9,861 bases of DNA from Minisyncoccota bacterium. GTDB lineage: Bacteria > Patescibacteriota > Minisyncoccia > Phycocordibacterales > UBA2100. Shown here one piece after another: positions 1 to 5,393 of the stretch. The position numbers were made by a program, and so were the translations under genes. Numbering within the stretch: the first letter of the stretch is position 1; each line of letters starts with the position of its first letter. Under the pieces are notes generated by a model, which worked only from the letters and a program-made list of their open reading frames with translations, made no database searches and was not told where the DNA came from. The DNA lies in assembly GCA_020058565.1 (NCBI GenBank), contig JAGVDT010000070.1:1-9861 (forward strand). The letters run 5' to 3'.

Positions 1-7
1 AGGAGAG
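1..7 (+). promoter_or_regulatory. Ribosome binding site of the tandem-HTH gene
   Basis: AGGAGAG lies 5 nt before the ATG at 13 and is a good Shine-Dalgarno sequence. It selects that ATG over the in-frame ATG at 34, which has no comparable site. Confidence 0.7.
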
Positions 8-12
8 ACAGC

Positions 13-729
13 ATGACGCCATCTGAAACAGACATGAAGCGCATTCGGACGCTCAATCCTCGAGAGTTGACGATTTTCAGGCTAATCGGAGAAGGAAAGT
101 CCGACGAGGAGATCGCAGTGTTTATGCATCTGGATCAGGCCGCAGCCATCCAGGTCTCCGGACAAGTTATCGCGAAGCTCCGGAAAAAGCGCGGGACTTT
201 CACCGCAGAAGACCGGAGGGTCGTATGCGAAACCTGGCAAAAATTCAGCACGCACTGGAAAATCAACACACTCGGTGGAATTGAGCCGAGGGCAGCTGGT
301 GAAGAATTGCCTGCACTCATGCCGCCGGTCTTAAACCTATCGCCCTACGAATATCCTAATCCGGATGCACCATTCGCGGCGACAGTAATGCCAGAAGAGA
401 CACTGAACGAACATCGTCCTAAGGCAAGCACAGTGGAAGAATTCACAGAAGCCCTTGCGAAGGCGTTCGATACGCTTTGCACTTCACCGTCTATGGCAAT
501 GGCCGCAGCAGAATGCAAAATCGAAGTATACACTATGCGATGGTACGCTGCGGACATTTTCAAACGACTTCAGCTGAACACTTTCAAAGGGCCTGGGCGT
601 ATGGCGCTCTTGCGTGCGATACACGAAGAATGGAACAAACGCGGTCGAAAATGCCGCAAACGCACAAAAGGCAGACCAACGATCGCGCTAGCATCGCGAC
701 CGACCAACTCTTGTCAGGAAGACGCATAG
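13..729 (+). CDS. Tandem LuxR/GerE-like helix-turn-helix protein, 238 aa
   Basis: A probable DNA-binding protein of unknown target. Residues 14-62 resemble a LuxR/GerE HTH: LNPRELTIFRLIGEGKSDEE matches the family pattern LTxREhxVLxLhxxGxSxxE, followed by a recognition-helix-like stretch and AKLRKKRG. Residues about 148-207 look like a second, more diverged copy: YTMRWYAADIFKRLQLNT matches the end of a LuxR recognition helix plus the IFRKLgVxNR turn, and both copies end in a similar stretch (DRRVVCETW and RMALLRAIHEEW). A proline-rich linker (about 90-135) separates them and the C terminus is basic (RKCRKRTKGR). No receiver, ligand-binding or membrane domain is visible, so it is not a complete two-component regulator. 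The gene converges on the ftsI operon and ends about 40 nt before a hairpin. The HTH assignment rests on pattern only; the role is unknown. Confidence 0.75.
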   Translation: MTPSETDMKRIRTLNPRELTIFRLIGEGKSDEEIAVFMHLDQAAAIQVSGQVIAKLRKKRGTFTAEDRRVVCETWQKFSTHWKINTLGGIEPRAAGEELPALMPPVLNLSPYEYPNPDAPFAATVMPEETLNEHRPKASTVEEFTEALAKAFDTLCTSPSMAMAAAECKIEVYTMRWYAADIFKRLQLNTFKGPGRMALLRAIHEEWNKRGRKCRKRTKGRPTIALASRPTNSCQEDA

Positions 730-770
730 GAGGCGGTACTTAAGGCTTGCCTGCTGCACTGTTTTATTCC

Positions 771-795
771 GAGGCGGCACCATAGGTGCCGCCTC
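771..795. terminator. Hairpin between convergent genes, possible two-way terminator
   Basis: GAGGCGGCACC pairs perfectly with GGTGCCGCCTC (11 bp) around an ATA loop, between the tandem-HTH gene (+) and ftsI (-). Neither side has a real T tract, so it is either a weak or Rho-assisted terminator or simply a strong dyad. Position and stem strength support a terminator role; the missing T-run counts against it. Confidence 0.5.
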
Positions 796-836
796 ATTCG
801 CTGCCGGCTTTTGCTAGAGAGGTCGGCTATCCATGT

Positions 837-2567
837 CTACCGATCTGGCGGGATCTGGTAGTAATTGATGAGGTACTTTGCTATTTCGGCAAACGGCCGT
901 GCAAGTGTGGCGGAAGCATACTCCTGTCCGCGCGGCTCTACCGCAAACAAAAAGACGATGAATTTCGCATCATGCGCCGGAAAATATCCGAAGAACGAGT
1001 GCAGGTAGCGATTATCCCCGTAGTAGCCGCCGCCTGGTTTTGGGATCTGGGCTGTACCGGTTTTTGCGGCTATCGAATAATGATCCATCTTGAGTTCCCC
1101 TTTCAGCAGCGCTTCATCGAAAACTTTTACCAGCATCCCCGTCACCGTCTCTGCGGTTTCAGGCTGCAAGACTTGGGTGCCGCGCGAAATCGCGATCGAG
1201 CGCTTGATGCCGCTGTCAAAACGTATCGCCTTGACCACATGCGGGTTCGCAAGCATGCCTTTGTTGGCCAAAGATGAAAGCGCCCTGGTCATCGCTATCG
1301 GAGAAACAGAGACGCCTTGCCCGTATGCCGCAGTGTCGTAGTTGATATCCGGTCCCATTCCGTTGCCGAGCGTCGATATGTCGCCCTGCACCTCATTAGG
1401 CAGATCAATGCCTGTTTTCTGCCCGAAGCCATACCCTTCCATGTAGCGCGTAAAGGTCGGAAAGCCCATTTTGGTCGTGATAAACGACACTCCGAGATTG
1501 AGCGATTGGTTCAAAACCTCCTGCATCGGCACGGTGTTGCGGGCTTTTTGGTCGAAGTTGCATATTTTGTAGGTGGAAACAGTGATACACCCGGTATCGT
1601 TGTAGGTGGTTTCAGGCGTGATCGTACCACTATCAATCCCGGAAGCGACGGTCAACGGCTTCATGATCGATCCTAGTTCATAGCGTCCTTCGACGAGCGG
1701 ATTGGAAAATACCGCCGGATCTTCGACGGTGTTATACGAATTCGGATCATACGTGGGGCGCATAGCCATGGCGACTATCTCTCCGGTTTTGGGGTCCATC
1801 ACAATGCCGCCGGCAATTTTTGGAGTGTAGGTTTTCATTACGCCGTTTAGCGTCTCCTCAAGCTGCCTTTGGGCGTTCGGCTCAATGGTAGTGATAATGC
1901 TTCCTTCACTCGAGGCAAGGTTTCTCGAAAATATCGCGCGCGCGTTGGCAAAAATCTCCGCATAGGCGTTCATCGCGGTCCCTGAGGTGTGTATGCCAAG
2001 CGTGAGGTTGTACTGCCTCTCAAGCCCGTAGAGCCCCGTCTTGGAGTCGTTTTTGTAGCCTACAAACCCAACAGCGTTTGCCGCGAGTTCTCGCGCCGGG
2101 TAGTAGCGCCATTGGTCTTGCGCAAGTATTACGCCGGCGATTTTCATAGCGCGAATTTCCTTAGCCTCCTCATCACTAAGCCGAAAGGCCACCTCTTCGT
2201 ACGGATCGGTTGTCTTTTTAGCGCTTGAGTAGAAGCGCTCTCGATCCAATGCCACTATCGAGCTAATCTTCGCGTAGGCATCATCGGCATTTTTGATGAG
2301 CTTGGGATTGATTGCGAGGCGCCAGCCTGTCTGCATGACCGCCGCGGCCACTTCGGTACCGTCTTTCTGCGTAAAAAGAATGCTGCCCCTCTCCTGCGTG
2401 TCCGGCTCAGGAGACACGTACTGCCCCATCGCGTCTTCGCGATATTCATCGCCATGCACTATCTGAATGAAATAGAGGCGCAGGATCAAAAAACACGCTG
2501 CCACCACAAATATTCCGGAGAGAACCCGTAGACGCTGCTTAATTTCCGATTTGGAGTCAGATCGCAT
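837..2567 (-). CDS. ftsI: Septal peptidoglycan transpeptidase FtsI (class B penicillin-binding protein), 576 aa
   Basis: Class B penicillin-binding protein that cross-links septal peptidoglycan outside the cytoplasmic membrane. One N-terminal membrane anchor is visible at about 13-36 (LSGIFVVAACFLILRLYFIQ). A dimerisation region follows, including the ERGSI motif at 59-63, where the family has RGxIxDRNG. The transpeptidase domain runs from about 245 to 570. Its three catalytic motifs are intact: SIMK with nucleophile Ser300, SLN at 355-357, and KTG at 502-504. There is no C-terminal PASTA domain. The gene overlaps ftsL by 11 nt (ATGCGATCTGA), and GAGAGGG, 4 nt before the ATG, provides an SD inside ftsL, which implies translational coupling. 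Position directly after ftsL favours FtsI over the elongation enzyme MrdA/PBP2. It is the last gene of the operon here; ftsW, mraY and the mur genes that often follow are absent. Confidence 0.93.
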   Translation of the reverse strand: MRSDSKSEIKQRLRVLSGIFVVAACFLILRLYFIQIVHGDEYREDAMGQYVSPEPDTQERGSILFTQKDGTEVAAAVMQTGWRLAINPKLIKNADDAYAKISSIVALDRERFYSSAKKTTDPYEEVAFRLSDEEAKEIRAMKIAGVILAQDQWRYYPARELAANAVGFVGYKNDSKTGLYGLERQYNLTLGIHTSGTAMNAYAEIFANARAIFSRNLASSEGSIITTIEPNAQRQLEETLNGVMKTYTPKIAGGIVMDPKTGEIVAMAMRPTYDPNSYNTVEDPAVFSNPLVEGRYELGSIMKPLTVASGIDSGTITPETTYNDTGCITVSTYKICNFDQKARNTVPMQEVLNQSLNLGVSFITTKMGFPTFTRYMEGYGFGQKTGIDLPNEVQGDISTLGNGMGPDINYDTAAYGQGVSVSPIAMTRALSSLANKGMLANPHVVKAIRFDSGIKRSIAISRGTQVLQPETAETVTGMLVKVFDEALLKGELKMDHYSIAAKTGTAQIPKPGGGYYGDNRYLHSFFGYFPAHDAKFIVFLFAVEPRGQEYASATLARPFAEIAKYLINYYQIPPDR

Positions 2568-2907
2568 TGTGCCCTCTCGCGGCGCTTACGCTTGATAGCC
2601 GATATACGAAGCTGCTCGCGGCGAGCGGCTTCAGCCCCATGTCCTCTGCATGTTGACGGGTGATATTTCTGCTGAGCGCAAAGTACTCGCTCTCTAAAAC
2701 ACCGAGCCGGCTTTCCAAGATAGCAGAGGCGTTGCTGGCCTCTTTCTGCGCGATGACGTTCAAAATAGAAACTGAAACCAGATACAGATACAGCAGCATG
2801 CATGCAGCGGCAGCGATACAGAGCGACCTGAAAATCGCGTACTCATACGGATGCTCGGCGGACAACGCCGAAATTTTCTTATTCAAATGAGATTGAAGCG
2901 TGTCCAT
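2557..2907 (-). CDS. ftsL: FtsL-like divisome membrane protein, 116 aa
   Basis: Small bitopic protein expected to act as the FtsL part of the FtsLB/FtsL-DivIC divisome scaffold that activates septal wall synthesis. A short charged cytoplasmic segment (1-25) precedes one transmembrane helix at about 26-50 and then a heptad-like stretch at about 58-85 (SRLGVLESEYFALSR). The segment HAEDMGLKPL (86-95) resembles the 'A..LGL' element that ends many FtsL coiled coils. FtsL sequences diverge strongly, so the identification depends on architecture and on position between rsmH and ftsI. It starts 11 nt after the rsmH stop without a clear SD and overlaps ftsI by 11 nt, consistent with coupled translation. 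A DivIC/FtsB-type protein is the main alternative. Confidence 0.75.
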   Translation of the reverse strand: MDTLQSHLNKKISALSAEHPYEYAIFRSLCIAAAACMLLYLYLVSVSILNVIAQKEASNASAILESRLGVLESEYFALSRNITRQHAEDMGLKPLAASSFVYRLSSVSAARGHNAI

Positions 2908-2918
2908 ACTGCGTATGA

Positions 2919-3917
2919 TCAGATTTTTTCTATTACTCGTAACTTTGCGCTCCTCGCGCGCGGATTACCGCGCAATTCAGTTTCAGAAGGCACGTACGGC
3001 TTTTTGGTAAGCCGCTTTCCGACGCCCGTCTTTTCCAAAGAGGCGAAATACTGCTTTACAATGCGGTCTTCAATACTGTGAAAGGTGATGACCGCGATAC
3101 GCCCGCCCACCGCGAGCAGCCGCCACGCCGACTCAAGCCCTTCTTTGAGAGAGCCCAGCTCATCGTTAACGGCGATCCGAAGCGCTTGAAATGTCTTGGT
3201 CGCGGGATGAATTCTCCCGCGCCGATAGGACGCCGGCACCGAACGCGCAATCGCCTCGGCTAATTCTCTGGCAGTCGTAAACTTTTGGCTCTTGCGGCGC
3301 TCTACCAGCGCTTTAGCGATTCTGCGCGCAAAGCGCTCTTCGCCCCATCCGTATATCACGTCGGCGAGAGACTCCTCGGTCCACAGGTTTACTACCTGCT
3401 CCGCCGTGAGTCCGGTGGATGGATTGACTGCATAGGTCATTAAGAGCGGGTCATTCGTGTTAAAAGAGAATCCACGTCCCGCGTTGAGTTGAAAACTGCT
3501 CCACCCTAAGTCGAAGAGCGCTTTGTGTATTTCCCGAACACTACGAGCTTCCAGCTCGCTTCCCAGTTCACGAAAATTTTTCCCAATGAACTCCAACCGA
3601 CACCCTGCGTCTCTGAGCGCGTTCTGGGCGCGCTCTATCGCCGCATCGTCGAGGTCAAAGCCAATGAAAAGTCCTTTGGGTCCGAGGCGGCGTGCCATTT
3701 CTGCGGCATGCCCGGCCCCGCCCAGTGTTGCGTCTACGACTGTCTCGCCTTCTTTGATATCAAGGTATTCCAATACCTCGTGTAAAAGAACAGGTGTGTG
3801 TCCTCCCGAGGCGACGCCTCGGGGATCGGACGCTGGGTCAACGTGCGGTCCGAACTCTTGCGAGTCAGACTCTGGTAGACCCGGGTCGCTGGAAGATTGG
3901 ATAGGTCGCGTGCGCAT
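2919..3917 (-). CDS. rsmH: 16S rRNA (cytosine-1402-N4)-methyltransferase RsmH, 332 aa
   Basis: SAM-dependent enzyme that methylates N4 of C1402 in the decoding centre of 16S rRNA (formerly MraW). Counting from the ATG at 3917, the family start HTPVLL is at 40-45, the SAM-binding loop VDATLGGAGHA at 61-71, GFDLDD at 86-91, DLGWSS at 136-141, HPATKTFQALRIAVNDEL at 237-254 and FHSIEDR at 279-285; the end NPRARSAKLRVIEK is typical. All conserved blocks are present, so the enzyme should be active. The frame is open to a GTG at 3962 (347 aa) with no SD; the ATG at 3917 has only a distant GGGAG (14 nt), so the start is uncertain. Either choice leaves an unusual N-terminal extension of about 38-54 residues, rich in S, D, P and G, encoded by palindrome-rich DNA. 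The gene follows mraZ and precedes ftsL by 11 nt. Confidence 0.93.
   Translation of the reverse strand: MRTRPIQSSSDPGLPESDSQEFGPHVDPASDPRGVASGGHTPVLLHEVLEYLDIKEGETVVDATLGGAGHAAEMARRLGPKGLFIGFDLDDAAIERAQNALRDAGCRLEFIGKNFRELGSELEARSVREIHKALFDLGWSSFQLNAGRGFSFNTNDPLLMTYAVNPSTGLTAEQVVNLWTEESLADVIYGWGEERFARRIAKALVERRKSQKFTTARELAEAIARSVPASYRRGRIHPATKTFQALRIAVNDELGSLKEGLESAWRLLAVGGRIAVITFHSIEDRIVKQYFASLEKTGVGKRLTKKPYVPSETELRGNPRARSAKLRVIEKI
3805..3887. repeat. Cluster of short palindromes inside the 5' part of rsmH
   Basis: Three perfect dyads occur within 83 bp: CCCGAGGC-GAC-GCCTCGGG (3805-3823), GAGTC-A-GACTC (3862-3872) and GACCCGGGTC (3878-3887). A weaker 5-bp pair, CGGAC/GTCCG, lies between. 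They fall exactly in the DNA coding the non-conserved N-terminal extension of RsmH and stop before the conserved HTPVLL block. The centre GTCAGAC also occurs in the guaA palindrome. Confidence 0.75.
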
Positions 3918-3963
3918 GACGTTATGCAAATCTCCCAGCAGCCCGGAAACACCAGCAGGCACT

Positions 3964-4038
3964 AGTGCGTAGAAAGTAGTGTGTAGTAAATAGGAAATGC
4001 TTCATGTATTTCTCTACGCACTACGCACTGATAACTAC
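3964..4038. repeat. TAG-rich imperfect inverted repeat between mraZ and rsmH (element A)
   Basis: AGTGCGTAGA (3964-3973) is perfectly inverted at 4013-4022, and degenerate GTAGT/GTGCGTAG words fill both arms. The middle holds a small hairpin, GAAATGC-TTCAT-GTATTTC (3994-4012, one G-T pair). The element fills most of the 132-bp gap between mraZ and rsmH, so it lies within the presumed operon transcript. Its design resembles the element after guaA. Confidence 0.65.
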
Positions 4039-4049
4039 GAACTGTTTTC

Positions 4050-4484
4050 CTACAACGCGCCGATCTCGCCGAGCTTTTCAGACATCTGATCTGCCTGGCT
4101 CATGATGCGCGCTTTGTAGGTTTTCCATTTCTCGCTGTCCCAGACTTCGACCCGGTCGGAAACGCCGGCAAAGACGACGGAGCGCCCAAGGCCTGCGAAA
4201 TCCTTCTGATGATCTGGTATCAATATTCTTCCTGCGGCATCGACCTCTACTTCAGCGGCGCCGGAGAGAATGAATCTGTTGAATCCTCGCGTATCAGCTT
4301 GGGCAAAAGAAAGCTTGTCCAATTTGGCTGCAATCTTTTCCCAGTTTTTTTTCGGATACACAAAGAGACAGTTGTCTAAGCCTCGTGTCACTACCATGGA
4401 TTTCCCGAGACTGGCTCGAAATTGTTTGGGGAGCGACACGCGCTTTTTTTCGTCGAGCGTATGTTCGTATTCCCCGATAAACAT
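4050..4484 (-). CDS. mraZ: Transcriptional regulator MraZ, 144 aa
   Basis: DNA-binding protein of the SpoVT/AbrB-like double beta-barrel fold that usually heads the dcw cluster and represses its own promoter. Two tandem MraZ half-domains are visible: MFIGEYEHTLDEKKRVSLPK at the start, with DEKKR (11-15), and VDAAGRILIPDHQK (81-94), with DAAGR (82-86). The length of 144 aa is normal for the family. The ATG at 4484 gives the canonical MF.GEYEHTLDxKxR start, although no SD is evident (upstream is A-rich). Two MraZ boxes lie 20-35 nt upstream, consistent with autorepression. The 132-bp gap to rsmH is longer than the other gaps in the operon and holds a repeat element that might modulate downstream expression. 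Confidence 0.96.
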   Translation of the reverse strand: MFIGEYEHTLDEKKRVSLPKQFRASLGKSMVVTRGLDNCLFVYPKKNWEKIAAKLDKLSFAQADTRGFNRFILSGAAEVEVDAAGRILIPDHQKDFAGLGRSVVFAGVSDRVEVWDSEKWKTYKARIMSQADQMSEKLGEIGAL

Positions 4485-4503
4485 ATTTTCGTTTTTGTTT
4501 ATA

Positions 4504-4519
4504 TCCCACTATTTCCCAC
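4504..4519 (-). promoter_or_regulatory. Two MraZ boxes upstream of mraZ, with candidate -10 elements
   Basis: On the minus strand GTGGGA occurs twice (4519-4514 and 4509-4504), in direct repeat with an exact 10-bp period. Tandem TGGG-type repeats spaced about one helical turn are the known MraZ operator pattern. Possible -10 hexamers are TATAAA just downstream (minus strand, 4503-4498) and TATATA just upstream (4528-4523). No convincing -35 is visible for either, so the start point is open, but bound MraZ would block both. Confidence 0.7.
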
Positions 4520-4560
4520 TGCTATATAAGATAACACCACTATATACCACAGCAAGCCAA

Positions 4561-4658
4561 TTATCCACACTTCGACTCGCTGTGCTCCTCTGTGTAAACA
4601 CCACAGAGCCTATTTTCCTAAGCGCTCGACCCACGTTCAAAGGGTCGAAGTGTAAACA
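4561..4658. repeat. Dyad-rich segment with a perfect DnaA-box sequence
   Basis: TTATCCACA (4561-4569) is a perfect DnaA-box consensus. ACACTTCGAC (4567-4576) is perfectly inverted as GTCGAAGTGT (4644-4653). Nested inside are two hairpins: CTCTGTG-N7-CACAGAG (4588-4608) and TCGACCC-N9-GGGTCGA (4626-4648). GTGTAAACA occurs twice, at 4592-4600 and 4650-4658. The segment lies between the divergent mraZ and the small membrane-protein gene. Purpose unknown; operator, replication-linked site or mobile palindrome are all possible. Confidence 0.55.
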
Positions 4659-4675
4659 GCTGCGGAAGAATGGAC

Positions 4676-4704
4676 TTGGAGACCAATGCATTTTGTGTCA
4701 TAAA
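4676..4704 (+). promoter_or_regulatory. Possible promoter for the 64-aa membrane protein gene
   Basis: TTGGAG (4676-4681) and CATAAA (4699-4704) are separated by 17 bp, about 40 nt before the ATG at 4745. The -35 matches only TTG of the consensus and the -10 is 4/6, so this is a weak candidate chosen by position. Confidence 0.3.
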
Positions 4705-4744
4705 TCTGTCCGGCAAGTATCGATGCAAAAGGCGGGTCACGAGC

Positions 4745-4939
4745 ATGAAAACGCTGCTCATCGCAGTTTGGCTATTGTTTGCGTGGCTTTGTTGGGAGGC
4801 TTTGGACCATCTGGGAGAGTCTGACCGAAAGGTGATGCTGTGGGCAGCGCTTTTCTTCGTGATGCTGGTTGTCACTCTGGCCGTTATCTCAATGTGGCCA
4901 GACACACGACCCACACGTAAACGCGGGCCGCCTTGGTAG
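4745..4939 (+). CDS. Small protein with two transmembrane helices, 64 aa
   Basis: Family not recognised. The protein has two hydrophobic helices at about 2-20 (KTLLIAVWLLFAWLCW) and 31-50 (MLWAALFFVMLVVTLAVISM), joined by an acidic/basic loop (DHLGESDRK). The basic tail TRPTRKRG predicts both ends in the cytoplasm by the positive-inside rule. The ATG at 4745 has an AAAGGCGGG stretch ending 8 nt upstream. An in-frame ATG at 4670 would add 25 polar residues in front of the first helix and has only a too-close GGAAG, so the shorter form is preferred. A strong intrinsic terminator overlaps the stop codon, good evidence that this is a real single-gene transcript. It is divergent from mraZ. Function unknown; a small membrane modulator is possible but unsupported. 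Confidence 0.65.
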   Translation: MKTLLIAVWLLFAWLCWEALDHLGESDRKVMLWAALFFVMLVVTLAVISMWPDTRPTRKRGPPW

Positions 4940-4952
4940 GCGGCCCGTTTTT
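4924..4952 (+). terminator. Intrinsic terminator of the small membrane protein gene
   Basis: CGGGCCGCC (4924-4932) pairs perfectly with GGCGGCCCG (4939-4947) around TTGGTA and is followed at once by TTTTT (4948-4952). The stop codon TAG (4937-4939) spans the loop and first stem base, so the last codons form the left arm. Confidence 0.9.
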
Positions 4953-4974
4953 CAATTGCGGTCTCTCATCACAT

Positions 4975-5005
4975 AAAAATAGCAGAGCGCCATTGGCGCT
5001 CCGCT
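4975..5005 (-). terminator. Intrinsic terminator of the 78-aa minus-strand gene
   Basis: On the minus strand AGCGGAGCGCC (5005-4995) pairs with GGCGCTCTGCT (4991-4981): 11 bp including one G-T pair, with an AAT loop. ATTTTT follows (T-run complementary to 4975-4979). It lies about 31 nt after the stop of the minus-strand gene. Confidence 0.85.
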
Positions 5006-5035
5006 CAAATAGTTCGTTCGCATGTGCCTGACACC

Positions 5036-5272
5036 TTACGGCGTCAATCGAAGGTCCTTGAGCTCTGGCTCGCTGAAAGCCATCCGTCCGTCTGGAAAAA
5101 ATGTGATGAGGATTTGCACCATTCGGCCGACGCCTTCCTGGGAAAATACGACCGAAGCGAAGAACGGCTCGGTCTTTTTTGGTCCGAGCATCTCGATCGC
5201 CCCCGGGACGACACGGAAGAAGTTCGTCTGGTTCTGCTCTGTATGCGGGTTATTTTCTGTCTGGCCCGACAT
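5036..5272 (-). CDS. Hypothetical protein, 78 aa
   Basis: Family not recognised. The start is fixed by AAAGGAG (minus strand, 5287-5281), 8 nt before the ATG at 5272. Another ATG 6 nt upstream would be only 2 nt from that SD, and the frame stays open to 5314 without a better site. The N-terminal 18 residues are polar and probably disordered (MSGQTENNPHTEQNQTNFF). Residues 19-78 look like a small folded alpha/beta domain (FRVVPGAIEMLG, FFASVVFSQEGVGRMVQILI, FFPDGRMAFSEPELKDLRL). There is no signal peptide, membrane helix or known motif. A good SD plus a dedicated terminator show that it is a monocistronic gene. It is transcribed divergently from guaA. Function unknown. Confidence 0.65.
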   Translation of the reverse strand: MSGQTENNPHTEQNQTNFFRVVPGAIEMLGPKKTEPFFASVVFSQEGVGRMVQILITFFPDGRMAFSEPELKDLRLTP

Positions 5273-5312
5273 TTTCATTTCTCCTTTCGCACCCTCTTGT
5301 GCGACCATAATC

Positions 5313-5360
5313 ATGACACATTTACCATCATTTGCAAGATTGCGGGCGCTCTTGTGTCAT
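5313..5360. promoter_or_regulatory. Inverted repeat in the divergent promoter region before guaA
   Basis: ATGACACA (5313-5320) is perfectly inverted as TGTGTCAT (5353-5360), centres 40 bp apart. The right half abuts the candidate guaA -35 and the left half lies in the leader/promoter of the divergent 78-aa gene. An operator for a dimeric regulator contacting both promoters is possible; no known consensus was recognised. Confidence 0.35.
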
Positions 5361-5388
5361 TGACGAGAGGATTCGGAACTCGTACCCT
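5360..5388 (+). promoter_or_regulatory. Candidate promoter giving a leaderless guaA transcript
   Basis: TTGACG (5360-5365, 5/6 to consensus) and TACCCT (5383-5388, TANNNT type) are separated by exactly 17 bp. Transcription would begin about 6 nt later, at or beside the guaA ATG (5394). This would explain the lack of any SD before guaA. The poor central bases of the -10 keep confidence low. Confidence 0.4.
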
Positions 5389-5393
5389 ATCGC

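Noticed and set aside
786..1676. Plus-strand open frames opposite ftsI (786-1277, 1317-1676)
   Set aside because: They lie wholly or mostly antisense to an ftsI gene with all catalytic motifs, have no SD and show arginine/leucine-rich shadow composition.
2557..2921. Alternative genetic code (UGA as glycine, as in some CPR groups)
   Set aside because: UGA ends both ftsL and rsmH exactly where the next gene begins, and no conserved glycine in the larger genes is coded by TGA.
3918..3962. GTG at 3962 as the rsmH start
   Set aside because: The frame is open, but there is no SD and element A begins 2 nt upstream. I annotated the ATG at 3917, while noting that neither start is well supported.
4270..4824. 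184-codon plus-strand frame across mraZ and the intergenic region
   Set aside because: It is antisense to the mraZ start, runs through the MraZ boxes and dyads, and overlaps the better-supported 64-aa gene in another frame.
5273..5393. Purine or guanidine riboswitch before guaA
   Set aside because: No conserved riboswitch core or paired junction was seen, and the likely transcript has little or no leader.
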